Counted from the stretch's first letter, positions 19,986-32,581 are shown. The stretch is 64,000 bases of DNA from Brachionus manjavacas (GCA_019054805.1 JAHQIY010000051.1:62001-126000); one strand, 5' to 3'. Notes: a model not told the origin generated them from the letters alone. Numbers and translations: made by a program.

Positions 19986-21053
19986 TTAGCGGTGATAGTT
20001 TTATTTAAGCCTTTATGTTCTTAGCGCTTCCGTGCAAATAGAGTTTATTTAAAAAATTATAGCAAGATATGTATTAAAGAAAAAATTTCACATATTCATT
20101 ATAAGATTATTATTATTATTAATTAGATAATTTGAGGGTAACTTTCAGGCTGTGAAAAATGAACACTTCCCTTCTTTGGATAAATTTAAACAAGATATAA
20201 TAAGTTTTAAATTTTGAAGTGTTGATCGGTCCTGAAAATTAGGAGAAAATGATAAGATAGAAATTAAAAAATCACAAGTTTCAAAATTAATCAACAGGCT
20301 AGTGCCTATGTCCATTAAAGGCCGATTTAACTAAGTCCGGACTTGGACTTGTCTTGAGAATTGTTACTTTTAAGTGCTCTGAGTCAATAGATTAAATTGC
20401 TGAAACGATTTGTTTTGCTTTTAATTCACTTTTTAGGTTTTATTTCCTCTTAATAAAATAATCTTTGTTTCAAAGTTAAAAAAACTATTTTTCTGTGATT
20501 TTCCTACTAATAGGATTGTTAATAAAAATTGTAAAAAAATATTAATTTTCTGCATTAAGCAAATTTTCTTAAATTTAAGCATTTTACAGAACTAAAGATC
20601 TCTTTTATCTTCACAATCCCTGGAATTTTTTTTGAAATTTTGAAATTAAATTTAAAAATAGCCATAATAAGTTAGCAGATGCAAATAAATGATAAATCAA
20701 AATTAAAATAATCATTTTCATGAATATGCTAAAAAATTAATCAATTTATTTGAAAATTTCAATTATCTTCAAATTAAACATTTTTTATACCTTTTAAAAT
20801 TTACAGAAAAATAAAAAATTCAAATCTTAAATTTAAAATTTTGAAATATTCGCATGAAAATTCACAAAGCCACCAATTTTGGAATCTAAGAAAAAAATTA
20901 TTTTTCAATTTCGTTCCAAAAAATTAACAAAATGTAAAATACACCTCTAAAATATAAAGTTTAAAAAACGGAAGGTTAAATTGTTATATTAATATTGAGC
21001 TTTATCTATAAATCAGCTATGCTAAAAGACTGTGACTTTACCATTTTATTAAG
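19986..21053. other. AT-rich non-coding DNA upstream of the first visible ADAM10 exon
   Basis: Single-copy-looking sequence shared with 43351-44410 in block B. It is presumably the 3' end of an intron that precedes the first visible ADAM10 exon. No signal-peptide or prodomain coding exon was recognised here. Confidence 0.6.
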
Positions 21054-22007
21054 GGCTATGATCCATATAGTTATTTGGAACAATCCCGTGACGAATACAG
21101 CAAATATTATCGTGAAGCTAATGAAAAATTTTGGAAAAAAACCAAACGTCAGTCAGATGATGGACGGCTTAGATGGCCTGGTGACAGAACAATATGTAAT
21201 TTGTACCTGAGAGTAGATCCACAGCTACATACCGAAATATTCAATAATGAAGGAAACAAAGTAAACAAAAACGTGACAAGTTTAAAAAACAAATTTTAAA
21301 TTTTCATTCCAAACAAAAGGACATGGATAAAACAACTACATTTTTGCTTTTCTACTTAAACAAGCATGTAGAAGCCCTCAACACAATCTACAATAGTCTA
21401 CCATTCTACGATCAAAACAAAGAAAAATACTTAATAGGCCTTCAGTTCATGATTTATAGAACAAAAATAATAACCCAGGAGCAATGCCAAAACGGCACTG
21501 GTTTGTCACCGGAGGAGCTAAAATTGTGCGAGCCTTACTTGGATGTGTCAAATTTTTTAAACTACGTCTCACTGGACAACTTTACAGACTTTTGTTTGTC
21601 TTACACATTTACAGCCCGTGATTTTACTGACGGGACACTGGGTCTGGCTTGGGTGGCCAAATTAGCAGGCAGTGTTGGTGGTGTTTGCGAAAAACGTCAA
21701 ACATTGCAAGGTGTTGCCAAAAGTCTCAACAGTGGTATAGTGACAGTGGTTAATTATCAATCGAGAGTGCCCGAAGCTGTTTCTCAGATAACATTTGCAC
21801 ACGAAATAGGACACAATTTTGGCTCAGAACACGATCCTGACGATCCATCTTGCTCGCCCGGATCAAGCAGAGGTGGAAATTACATCATGAACAGACGTGC
21901 CACCACTGGCACTGACAAGAATAACAGAAATTTCTCGACATGCAGTCGGGATCAAATGGGAACCATTGTTCACAATCTAATTTCTGGGCCTAAATTCTGC
22001 TTCAAGC

Positions 22008-23390
22008 GTAAGATCTTAATTTTTTATAATAGATTCAATATTTTTTAAAATTAACAGTGTTCAATTTCTTTTAAAGTCATTTGACTTCACTTTAAATTTT
22101 GACATTGAAAATTGTAAATTTGAATTTTAGAACAATTTACTAAAGATAATAAGATAAAAAGTCTTAAAACTATTAAATTAAAAAAGACTTAATAATCAAA
22201 ATAATGATAAAATAATTTTCTTGACTTAAAAAAATCTATTTTTGAATTGATGATCATTTCTACTACAACTACACTATTGCTATGATAAACTTTTTTTACG
22301 AAATTTTTAGTAAATTTTAGTAAATATACATAGGACAAAATAAAGAAAAAATGGCGATTTTTAGGAATTTTTCTTTTATTTTTAGAAAATTAAAATGAAA
22401 ATTGAAAAAAAAATACGAAATTTTACGTAAATTTTTATTATAAAAAAATTGAAAAATGGTAAATTTTAGTAAAGTCAAGTTACTTATTGTCTTTGATGAA
22501 ACTTTTAAAAATTAGTTTTTTTTTTGCATAATTCCGTTTAATTAAAATATGTATTGTATAAATATTATATGTACCCCGTGAAAAGTTAAAAAAATGTTAT
22601 TGAACTACCAGTGATTTAGGCTGCCTAATTTTGTGACCGTGATGTATAACCGATTTCGCAGACCAACACTTAAATTGAAAAAAATTGAAAAAAGAAAATA
22701 AAAAATTATAAGTTTGAATTTTTTAAAAACTAATAAGATATAGTTTATGCTCAAATGAAAAATCAAGCTTTATAATTAATAATTTGTTTATGTTTTAATA
22801 GCTTTTGTTATAATTCTTAACATTTTTTACTTAAAATGAATTTTTATTTATTTTTTTATTTGTTTTTTCTCTTGTAAAGTAAAGTATTTCTTCTCTTATT
22901 GATTTTTGATATGATCTACTTGGATAATATTAGTTGAATTCATCTTTCAGATAAAAAATAATGTGATAACCAAATAGAAAAGTGAACTTGTGAGCAATTT
23001 ATTTTAAATTGTATAAAATTCTATAAAAATATGAAACTTAAAATTTGTTTATATATTTTTTTTAAATTTATGTAAACTAATATTCATTTTGAAAAAGCAT
23101 TTAATGTTTTATTTGAACAAAATTGCTCCCAACTTCACTCTCTCATAGTCAACAATTTATTTTTTAATATTGGAATTATTATAGGTTGTAAATGGAGAAA
23201 AAACTTATTATCAATTATTTTTTTGTATTCAGAAATATTTGTTGTTGATGGAAAAAAATACAAATCAGCGCCAAAACGATTTATTATTTAAAAATTTTTA
23301 AATTTTTATTTTTCTTTTTGTTTAAAAAAAAAAAAATACAAATTTTTCAGCCATAGTGTTTTAAAAGAAATTTTCCTCATTTTTTTATAG
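22008..23390 (+). other. ADAM10 intron, copy A
   Basis: A 1.38-kb AT-rich intron. The donor is CAAGC|GTAAGA and the acceptor TTTTTTATAG|AGTACAG. It holds the empty TA target (near 22440) of the 871-bp element that sits in the block B intron. No gene is seen. Confidence 0.8.
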
Positions 23391-24694
23391 AGTACAGTGG
23401 TTCGTTGTGTGGAAATGGCATAGTTGAAGAAGGCGAGGAATGTGATTGTGGTTATGGAACAGATTGTAAGGAAGCATGTTGCATTGACGCTAGCCAGGAA
23501 ATAAACAAATGTAAGCTGAGGCCAGGAAAAGCGTGCAGCCCGAGCCAAGGTCCATGCTGTGACAACTCTTGCAATTTCGCCTCGCAAAACACCATTTGCA
23601 TGAACAGCAACGAGTGCTTGAAAAATGTTTTTGTTCCGGTAAGAACGCTTCATGTCCCCGCGACGATCCAGTATTTTTCAAAGCGGACAAAACCGAGTGC
23701 AATTCGGGTACCCAAGTTTGCAGATCGGGAATATGCTCCGGGTCAATATGTGAAAAATACGAAATGAAGCAGTGTTTTATAGAAGGTGACCTAAAAGACA
23801 AAACCCAAGACAAGTCAATTTTATGCCATTTAGCATGCATTGGTCAAAAAACCGGACACATTTGCACTGACTCATTTGAAATAGCCGAAATGAAAAATAA
23901 AAACAATTCAAATGGATTAATTCTAAAACCAGGCTCGCCATGTGTCGGCACCCAGGGCTACTGTGACATATTCTCGAAGTGCAGAGCCGTTGACGCCGAA
24001 GGACCTTTGGTCCGGCTTAAAAACGTGCTCCTAGATCCAAAAACTTTGTCTTCTATTCGCATGTGGATAACAACCTATTGGTGGGCAGCCTCTCTCATTG
24101 TGGTCGGACTCATTGTGTTCATGATAGCTTTCATCAAAGTCTGCTCGGTGCACACACCGTCAAGTAATCCGCGCAAACCACCGGCCCTCAAGATAACCGA
24201 GACTCTGAGAAGATCAATAAAAAGGGTTGGTAAATTTTTTCTAAGCTTTTGCAGACTTGTTTTTGGATCACAAGTTCAAGTCTAAGTCAAGATTGTGAAA
24301 CTCAGTACAAAAGAACAGAACAAAATAAGAAAAAAATCTTGTTTTTGTAGGTTAAAAAATAATCATTGACTTGAAAAAAAAATTTAGTAATTGATTTCAC
24401 TTGAAAAATTCTAAAAGTATAAATGTAAGAAATTTACTTGAATTGAAAAAATAAGTAATCGATTTTACTTGAAAATGGGTAAGAGACAAAATTATCCCGT
24501 TTTTTTTTATCCCCAAAAAAATAAGAAATATGTAACGAAAAATAAAAAAAAAAATTTTAAGTATTAAAGATTAATTCCAAAATTGAAAAATAATAAAAAA
24601 AATGGATTATTTTAAAGTTTTTATAGGAATAAAAAAGTTAAATTGATTTAAAAACGTTAAAATATGTTTTAAAAAAGTGCACGTTAAAATGGTT

Positions 24695-24959
24695 GGTTTT
24701 GTGAAATTCAGTACAAATTGATAAAAAGAACAGAAAAAGATGTACTAAAATTGAATAACTTTTTCTTAAAGGTTTAAACTTATTTTTGTAAATGCATCAT
24801 AGTGCAACATTCAAAGTTGCATCAAAAATTAGCAGACTTTTACAGTTGATGCAACTTTGAATGTTGCTGCATTCACATAATTAATTTCAAACAAATAGAA
24901 AAAAAGTTATTTAATTTTTACACTTTGTTCTGTTCTTTTGAACTGAACTTCACAGAACC
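24695..24959. mobile_element. Inverted-repeat element (MITE-like) in ADAM10 intron, copy A
   Basis: About 265 bp with imperfect inverted ends (GGTTTTGTGAAATTCAGT and the inverse of AACTGAACTTCACAGAACC). In the middle is a perfect 21-bp inverted repeat at 24804-24824 and 24847-24867 with a 22-nt loop. It is present at the same place in block B. No clear target duplication was found. Confidence 0.6.
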
Positions 24960-25129
24960 AAATGGTTTAATTTTTTGTGTTTGAATTGAAAAAGATTGAA
25001 AAAGTGTGATGTTTTAGATTTTTTTTACTGTTTCAAAAAAATACAATTTTAAGTTTATATTGCAAGCATTTTTATATATTTTTATTTGGAATTTTGAAAA
25101 AAAATATTGAAAATTCTTTCTTAACTCTT

Positions 25130-25340
25130 AAACAATTCGTTTATTTATTTATGTTTATTTTTGCCAAGCAAATGCTCCTTCAGAATAAAAATACATGAAA
25201 AAACATGAAAAAAAAAGTTAAATAATATAAAATAGAATAAAATTAAAAAAAAAAGATAAATAATTCATTAGATTAAATTTTATATTCAATCGATGAAAAT
25301 AAAGTTATTTAATAGAATAAAATACGTAAGAAATAGAAAT
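25130..25340 (-). mobile_element. LINE 3' UTR fragment in ADAM10 intron, copy A
   Basis: TTTATTTATTTATG followed by GCCAAGCAAATGCTCCTTCAGAATAAA resembles the 3' tail of the LINEs at 2277 and 3355 (CTGTACCGAGCTAAAGCTCCTTCAGAATAAA in two parts). It has no coding part. It is a short dead insertion from a related family. Confidence 0.5.
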
Positions 25341-25970
25341 AGCATTTGCTCTGAAATAGTTGATTTGGTACTACCATTTCAAAAATCCCTAATACCCAAA
25401 TACGTTCTCTACTTAAATCTTTGCCTTTCAGCATAAATGATAAAAATAAAAGAAATTAAAAAATAAAAAAAATTAAAATTAATTTTTCACCCTTCAAGTG
25501 TTTGACTTTGGGGAACATAGATTCATCTATTTCGCAAAATTTACCTTTCTCCGCCAAACTTTAAATTTTCTATGTAATTATTTTTTCTATCTTATTTTTT
25601 ATCATTACATTAGCTTTTTTAAATTAGGTGAACTAACAGTTCATAAATCTTGAAAACAAGAATTGTTCCAGTAACAGGTGAACCAAAGTTACCTAAGCGA
25701 CTAGACCCGAAAGACTTTGTTTTCTTCTTAAATTCTTAAATTCTTAAATTTTTGGGTTTAGTGATAATTTCCTTTCGTTTGTTGCATTTTAACAAATACT
25801 TTATTTATGAAAAATGGAAAACAGAGCGTAGATAGTTTTTTAAACTACAAATGTTATCTTTAAGGATCATCATATCACAAACCCAAAGTCAAATTTTTTA
25901 AAAAAATATTAAGTTTTTCAAGTTTAGTTATAAAAATCTGTAATTTAACGGAAGCGGTTAAACATTGAGA

Positions 25971-26245
25971 TAGTAGTAGTAGTAGTAGTAGTTTTGACTG
26001 TAGCTGGCTAGCCAGCGAGTGTGCTGATAAGGCACACTATGACAGCTGATGTGATTGATTGCTGCTCATCCAGCAATCAATGCCTGCTTTAAAGCTGTTA
26101 ACATTAGGGGCTTCAACTAATTGATTTGGCAGTGAGTTCCATATGTTAGCGGTTCTGTTGAAAACAAGTTATCTCTATGATGGAGCCTCGAAATTTCTTT
26201 GTGATATTTGAAGCAGTGACCTCTTCCTAGGATTTTGGTGACATT
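25971..26245 (-). mobile_element. 5'-truncated LINE fragment with (TAG)n tail, copy A
   Basis: The minus-strand translation contains NIWNSLPNQLVEAPNVNSFK, the usual C-terminal end of CR1/jockey-type ORF2, preceded by RGHCFKYHKEISRLHHRDN with a frameshift between. The 3' end carries a (CTA)n tail, seen as TAGTAG repeats at 25971-25992. This is a different LINE family from the ones at 2277-7705, which end in TAAA repeats. Confidence 0.75.
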
Positions 26246-27248
26246 AAAATTGTTTAATGTTTAACTTTTAATCTTAATTTTCGGAATAAATTTTTTTGGC
26301 ATAAACAAAATCAAGATATTTTTCTTATTTAACAATTAAGCATTATTTTCTTTTTTTAAATCGTGATTTATTACTTATTTTAGAAAACGGGATAAATTGG
26401 CTGGAAATCTTGAAAATGCTAAAAGTATAAATTTAAGTAATTTACTTGAATTGAAAAAAAAAAGGAATTTTACTTAAAAATCAAATTTTATTTTGATTAA
26501 TTAAAAGTAATTAATTGATTTTACTTGACTTGACTTGTAAGTTAAAAACAATTCTGCTTTTTGCGAATTCTCTGCATCAACAAAGCCAAACTATTTTTTC
26601 AGATAGGCGTCTTAAATGAACCAAGGTTTAATCCTACGACTACAAATACAACTTTTTTCTCATAAATTGGTAAAAACTAATGCTAAACTAACTCTAAAAA
26701 AATTCAGACTAATGCTCCTTGTCAAATTGGATTTAAAAAATTAATTGCTAATTTTTTTTTTAAGATTCCACATCCACACTGGCATCATCACCAAAGCCGC
26801 AATAAGTCCTCAGAAGGTTCTAAGCCAAGTCGACAACAGGTCATAAACGAGAAGGCGTCTAAATATCAAAAAGAGGAATAACCGGACAGAAAAAACAAAG
26901 AAGCGCTGCAAGCGATAAAAGTCCCGAGCAAAAAGAGGAATAGGAGCAATGAGCCGATTCATTACTACAGTCAGAATCATCCATTGCACCCGATAAAATC
27001 TAGTCATGAGAAAAAAGTGGGTTACAAATCTAACAGATCGAAATCGGCCGAACAGGGTCAACACAGATTGGAACCCAAGAGGCTCGAAGAGACAAAGAGA
27101 CAAAATCGCGAAAAAAAAGACCAAACATAAGAGTATGTCCCCAAAAAAGCACAAGTCAGATATAATAAGCAAAATGCCGAATGGAAAGGATAAAAATCAG
27201 AAAATGAGAAACAAATCAAGTACCGAGACATCCTCAATTGATGCATAG

Positions 27249-27787
27249 ACGTTCCGTTTATACAAAAAGTCGATTATTTTAGCCAATTTGTAAATTAAAA
27301 TCGCTTTATATAAAATAATTTTTTTCATTTAATACCATTAATTTGGATAAATTTTTTAATGTAAATTCTATCAAATTTAAAAAAAAATAAAATATGATGT
27401 CGTCTCTTTAAATCTACCAAAAAATCATATTTTCTAAATTAAATAGCAAAAAAAGTAAATTTTGAATTGTATTTTTTTTTTAACAATAAAAAAAAAAAAT
27501 AGACTTTGAAAAAATATTTTCTGTAACCTGGCCTAAATATTCTTTACCTAAGAAAGTGTTCCGTTATGCGGTACATTGAGATTAGCTTCCCAGTCACAAA
27601 AAAAACGATGATTAATCGATGAAAATTGATAGATAAATCATTAATGAATTAATTAAGTTTTTATTTCAACTGATATTTAACTTAAAATTGATTTTGACGC
27701 TTGATTAAAGGCGATCATTAATTCACATGATTCTGAACAGAAAATTTAGTTTCCAATTCAATTGGCTACTTATTAAATTTAAAATAA
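27249..27787. other. 3' flank of ADAM10 copy A and end of the A/B homology
   Basis: AT-rich. Homology with block B stops at about 27645 (TTAATGAA), where block B switches into satellite array 3. The segment 27500-27570 resembles part of the satellite unit in diverged form. Confidence 0.6.
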
Positions 27788-27847
27788 CTTAATATTAACA
27801 TTAATTTTTGAAAAAAAAAACTTAATATTAACATTAATTTTTGAAAA
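27788..27847. repeat. 33-bp direct duplication
   Basis: CTTAATATTAACATTAATTT and its downstream bases occur twice, starting at 27788 and 27821, just ahead of the plus-strand LINE. Confidence 0.85.
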
Positions 27848-27967
27848 GAAAAACTTTAATTTCAAAGAAAATTAATACACCAAAATATAAGCACACGTAA
27901 GCCAAAAGTAAGGAAAAAAAAAGCACAAGTAAGCCAAAATAAATAAAAAGCACGCAGTTTTTGTCAA

Positions 27968-28724
27968 ATGGACTCAAATTTTTTGCTTGAAACAAACTGG
28001 CCAACGTTTGGACAGGGTACCGTATCTGGGCATTCAAAAACTTTGCATGAATGGTGCGGTAATATTTCGAAATTCGTCCTGGAGCTTTCAAATCATGTGA
28101 AACATCTAGAGGAAAGAGAAATTGAGAAAGACATTGAAATAAACAAATTGAAATCTGAATTGGCAGCAGCAAATAAAACAGCAAACTCATCCAACATCAG
28201 TAGTCAGTGGGTTCAAGTTGTAAAACAAGGGACAAAAAATGCAAAAAAACCAGCCGATCAGATAGCTGTAGCAAATGCAACCATCAGCGAAATGAATGAA
28301 AGAATCAAAAGAAAAAAATGTGATCATTTATGGTGTGCCAGAATCAAAGAAAGAGATTCTAACAGACAGGAGGGCAGAAGATGAAGAAAAAATCAAACAA
28401 ATTTTGACCACTATTGGAAAAGGTGATGTCAAGCCAGCGTATTCAAGACGCTTGAGATCGAAAGACCAAAGTAAACCAGGCCCAATTCTAGTAGAACTCA
28501 AAGAAGAAGCAAACAGAAATCCACTACTCCTAGCAGCCAAAAAGTTGCGAGATTCAAATAATTTCAAATCTATTTATCTTAGTCCAGATTTGACTGAAAC
28601 CGAAAGAGCTTTAGACTATGAATTGAGGAAACAAAGAAACGAAGCAAATAATGGTCTTTCACAAGACTCGCCTTTTCGATATGGCATCCGTGGAAATCAG
28701 ATCGTCAAATTCAAGAAGCAATAA
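27968..28724 (+). pseudogene. LINE ORF1: coiled coil plus RRM-like RNA-binding protein, frameshifted
   Basis: Starts MDSNFLLETNWPTFGQG. A short coiled coil follows (HVKHLEEREIEKDIEINK), then after a linker an RRM-like segment beginning NVIIYGVPESKKEIL and the typical C-terminal part with YLSPDLTETERALDYELRK. This architecture is known from CR1- and L1-type ORF1 proteins, which bind element RNA. One frameshift in the A-run near 28310 separates the halves (27968-28384 and 28296-28724). It overlaps the ORF2 start by about 44 bases. Confidence 0.85.
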
Positions 28725-30537
28725 TAGTTCATCAAAAGCGTCATCACGTGTGGATAATCTCGAATCTTTAAAATGTATGTATTTAAATGCTACTTCTTTG
28801 GACAATAAACTCGATGAATTCAGTGTTGTTATTGAAACATATAGTCCACAAATTGTGGCAGTTAGTGAGACTTGGTTTAAGAGCAACTCAAATGCAAACA
28901 TTAAAGGATACAATTTGTACAGGAAGGACAGAAGTGATGGACGCAGAGGCGGGGGTGTATGTCTCTACATTGATGAAAATATCGATTCATTTGAATTAAA
29001 TGATGCAGGTTTTAATTTAAGTAAAATAGAACAAATTTGGGTAGTTGTTAACTTTAACTGTGAAAAGTATTAAGTTGGCTGTCTTTATAGGCCAAACGAT
29101 TTTGTTGATATGAACGATTTTGATTTAGTCTTCAAACAAGCTAAAGACTATGTGGATGAAAGAGGTTTTAAGGATATTCTAATAATGGGTGATTTTAACT
29201 TTCCATCGATCATCTGGTCAAATGGCTGTGTTTCAGAAATCTTAAACGAAAATGGCATCGAACATAAATTCAGCGAGACGCTAAGCGACACTTTTTATAT
29301 CAGCATGTAAATGTTCCAACATTTCAAATGTCAAACGAAAAAGCTGTCAACACTTTGGATTTGATTTTCACGACTCAGTCTGGCAGTGTGTATGCAATCG
29401 ATACAAAATTTGTGCTTGGTAACATTAATAAAGGACATCTGGTCATCTTTTTCAATTTTGTTCTCAAAAACAAGGTTAGTAAGGAATCATATATTATTGA
29501 AAAATTTCTTTATAGTAAAGCTGACTTTGAAAAAATTTCTGATTTTTTATCAAATATTGATTGGGTGCACTTATTTGAGAATTTAAATATTCAGGAAATG
29601 TACAATGAGTTTATTTTCTATGTCAGTGAAGCTAGTAATCGATTCATTCCAGTGACAGATGGCTCTAAAAAGAAAAGTATCTCAAAACCTTGGATAAAAG
29701 ATGATCTCAAAATCTTAATTAGGAATAAGAAAAATCTTAGATACAGGAACTGTTCATGTAACTGGAAGGATATGAATCTTTTATAATGATTACAAAAGTA
29801 TCTGTAAATTAGTTTCTTCGGAAATAAAAAGAGCCAGACTAACTTATGAACAAAATTTAGTGGATAAAGCTAAGAAGAATCCAAAATTATTATACAAATA
29901 TCTAAATGATCAACAAGTAATCAGAGAATCAATCAAAGTATTAAAGAAGTCAAACAATGAATTAACGCAAGAACCGAAAGAGATATCAAATCTACTAAAT
30001 AAATGTTTTCAAGATGTTTTTGTTATTGAACAAGATGGGAGCTTCCACCTTTTGTAGCTGAACTAAATGAAAACTGTTCAGAATATGTTGACATTGAACC
30101 AAATGATATTAGTTATGAATTGGTTTATAAAAAATTACAAGACCTTAATCAAAATAAATCATGTGGTGTAGACAAGCTTCATCCGCTATTGCTTAAAAAA
30201 TGTGCAGAAGCCTTTACTGTTCCTTTAACTTTAATTTTCAGAAAGTCTTTATCTAATAGTCAGCTTCCAATACAATTCAGATCAGCAAATATTACTCCAT
30301 TGTTTAAAAAAGGTGATAAATCAACGGCCAGCAATTATCGTCCCGTGTCTTTAACTTCAATTCCGTGCAAAATAATGGAAAGCATAATAAGAACTAAAAT
30401 GGAAGACTATCTTTATAAGAACAATATTATATCTAAAGAACAGCATGGATTTGTCAGGAAAAAGTCATGTACATCTAATCTTATGGAAACTCTAGATTTC
30501 ATCTCAATGAGTCTAGACAAAAGTATTCCTGTTGATG
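28681..30537 (+). pseudogene. LINE ORF2: endonuclease and partial reverse transcriptase, broken
   Basis: Begins MASVEIRSSNSRSN inside the ORF1 end. The endonuclease domain shows YLNATSL, VAVSETWF, RRGGGVCLYI, ILIMGDFNFPSI and LDLIFTT, in the order expected of APE-type endonucleases. The RT part shows NQNKSCGVDKLHPLLLK, ITPLFKKGDKSTASNYRPVS and EQHGFVRKKSC, then ends at SIPVDV where the mariner element begins. Lesions: an in-frame TAA at 29071 (EKY then stop then VGCLYRP), and frameshifts near 29297, 29780 and 30035. It is not functional. Confidence 0.88.
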
Positions 30538-30539
30538 TA

Positions 30540-31203
30540 ACGGGTGTTCAAAAAATCTCGGTGCTTTTTTTTAATTTGAAAAAAAAATATGTTGCGGTAG
30601 ACCGATCCCCATAAAATTTTACACAGGGGTACTTTGGGCTATCTTGTATAAAAATACATGGTCAGCTTTTCAGTTAAAGCCTTCCTGAAATAGGCAGCCA
30701 CATAACCTTGAACTTCCTCAAACCCTCAAAATGTCCTCTAGCATTTCGATTTTCAAAATGTATTTTTACATATTGTCGAATAGACAATTGAATGAGGATT
30801 ACAAAGATATATAGATTATGTCTGTGCGATGTTTTGTTCAAAAGTTATGGTCAAAAAACTCTTATTATTACCTTAATTTCCGATGGGTGAAAAAAAAGCG
30901 TAATTTCACTTTATTAACAATAACTTTTGAACGCAATAAGCTATCGTCTTAAAATTTTTAACTTAAGTAAAAATAAAACTTAGTAATAAAATAAAATTTA
31001 AATCAAGTTCATCTTTATATCCCTTCGCCTTTTAGACCTATTTTTGACCAAAATGCTCATGGTCTGATTTAAACTAAAAAAAATTAAAGAATAAAGTTTA
31101 TGGTCCAATTTATATATGCTCAATTGAAAGATAAAAGAATAAGCTTTAAAATTATATATAATATTAAGTTATGGCACTTTTGGTTTTTTAATAAATTTTA
31201 CAT
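30540..31203 (+). repeat. Left inverted repeat of the mariner element
   Basis: 664 bp, the reverse complement of 32582-33244 with only scattered differences. Confidence 0.93.
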
Positions 31204-31246
31204 TAACTTTTTATTTTAAAAAATTTATTTATTTTTTTACTTTTTT

Positions 31247-32455
31247 TCATTTCAAGCAGTAAGTACCTTTCGAATTTTCGACTTGCCTAACCCGGGTTGT
31301 AAATGAATTAATAGCGCTCTCAATTTCTTCTATTGGAACTTTTCTGATCGCAGATTTTATTTCTTCTATAAAATCTGGGCGACTGATAAACTTGTTTACT
31401 CTCATTCTTTTAACAATAGCATTCCATAGGTAGTAGTCACATGGATTTAAATCAGGAGAGTTTGGCGGCCAGACACTCTTTTCCATGAACATATGGAGAT
31501 TATTTCTACAATAGGCTTGGGATATATTCGCTGTATGAGGCTTTGCACCATCTTGTTGAAAAACCCATCTTTGTGAGCCACATAAACGATTTCCTTCCTT
31601 CCTTGCCATAGGTAAAATCCGATGCTTGTAATATTCAGCATTAATAGTTTCACCTTTTTTAAGATTTTATTTAACTCTAATTCAAAAATATTTAGGTTAA
31701 ATTTACCTTCATTGACAAAATATGGTTTAGTGAGTCCATATTTTGTCATTCCTATCCAAACCATCACAGAAATAGGCTTTTTCATAACACCAAAGATCCC
31801 TTATTACATCAAAATGAAAAATAGTCAAAAAGATTTAAAAATTATTAATTAAAAACAATTTTTACCCCCTTTTCGATCAGCTTCTTCACGAGTCCAAGCA
31901 TAAACCCTCTGGTTTTGCTTGTTTAATCCACCATCAACTGTAAATATTTTCTCATCAGAAAACATAACGGGAAGATTTTTAAATTTTATCTTTTTATTCT
32001 TCCTCCAAAAACAGAAAACCGATGCCTTTTTTTTAAATGATCATTTGTCAATAATGGGATCTTGCGTAACTTATAGGGCTTAAGAACAAAAATTGGAAAT
32101 TAGGAATCAACCAAAATTTATTTTATTTAATTACTTTAAGTTCCGATTGTTTAACAATGTTGGCAACTGACCCTAAGGAAATTTTTAGTTTGTAGCTAAT
32201 TTGGCGTTGAGAATGAGTTCGAATAAGTCTTTTCACTCTTTTGACATTTAAATGAGTCGTTACAGATCTTGGACGCCCAGTTGGAATTGAATTAAATACT
32301 TTCCCAGTTTCCTTATACTCTCGTATCCATGTACGAATGGTATTTTTATGAGCTTTTCCCAATAAAATATCAAATATTTGCCTATTTGATTTTCCATTTT
32401 TATGATGCTCTATGGCTAGCTTTCTTATCGCATTTGACTTTGGTTTTCCCATCAT
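31247..32455 (-). pseudogene. Tc1/mariner-family transposase (DD37D spacing), frameshifted
   Basis: The N-terminus starts MMGKPKSNAIRKLAIEHHKN at 32455 with a helix-turn-helix region and a TGRPRS linker (32455-32123). The catalytic domain follows: FSDEKIFTVDG (first Asp, near 31950), KPISVMVWIGMTKYGL, WVFQQDGAKPHT (second Asp) and WPPNSPDLNPCDYYLWN (third Asp). There are 37 residues between the second and third Asp, which fits the DD37D (maT-like) group. Short introns seem to lie near 32060-32120 and 31800-31865. A frameshift in an A-run near 31655 and probably another near 32000 break the frame. The protein would bind the long inverted repeats and cut at TA. Confidence 0.88.
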
Positions 32456-32581
32456 AAAATTTCAATTAAATTTTGTTCAAATAATTCAAAAAATAATAAG
32501 TTTATTAGGATAATCTTTATAATTAATGTGAACAATAGAGTTAAAGCAATATTGCAATATAGACATAGAAAGACATACTCT

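Larger units (their letters stand above)
24240..26764 (+). other. ADAM10 intron 2, copy A
   Basis: A 2.5-kb intron between the transmembrane exon and the tail exon, holding the three repeat fragments listed separately. The rest is AT-rich with no gene. Confidence 0.7.
21054..27248 (+). pseudogene. ADAM10-like metalloprotease, block A copy, decayed
   Basis: Same exon layout as the intact copy in block B: 21054-22007 (metalloprotease), 23391-24239 (disintegrin, cysteine-rich, transmembrane), 26765 to about 27248 (cytoplasmic tail). The zinc site HEIGHNFGSEHD is intact at 21800-21835. Compared with B, this copy has two 1-bp insertions around 21283 and 21318 that frameshift the start of the protease domain, a 1-bp loss near 23632 in the cysteine-rich region, a TAA at about 26879 in place of a Lys codon, a 1-bp insertion near 27113, and a TAG at 27244-27246. 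Six lesions in a gene whose sister copy is open argue for relaxed constraint. Polymorphism or homopolymer errors in the assembly are alternatives. Confidence 0.88.
27850..30537 (+). mobile_element. CR1-like LINE, cut off inside the reverse transcriptase
   Basis: A plus-strand non-LTR element with ORF1 (27968-28724) and ORF2 (28681 onward). It stops inside the RT fingers/palm at 30537, where the Tc1/mariner element begins. The first catalytic Asp block, the FADD box and the whole 3' end are missing from this window. Several frameshifts and a stop make it a relic. It differs from the minus-strand LINEs in its ORF1 type (coiled coil plus RRM-like rather than zinc knuckles). The exact 5' end is uncertain. 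Confidence 0.85.

Noticed and set aside
23306-23840. Minus-strand open frames over the ADAM10 disintegrin exon
   Set aside because: They lie opposite the strongly conserved cysteine-rich coding exon and show no family features; they are mirror frames.
26810-27246. Minus-strand hydrophobic frames opposite the ADAM10 tail exon (also 50977-51541)
   Set aside because: The Phe/Leu-rich composition is the antisense of a Lys-rich coding exon; no start context or splice signals.
28328-28913. Minus-strand frames over the CR1-like LINE
   Set aside because: Antisense of well-supported ORF1 and ORF2 segments.
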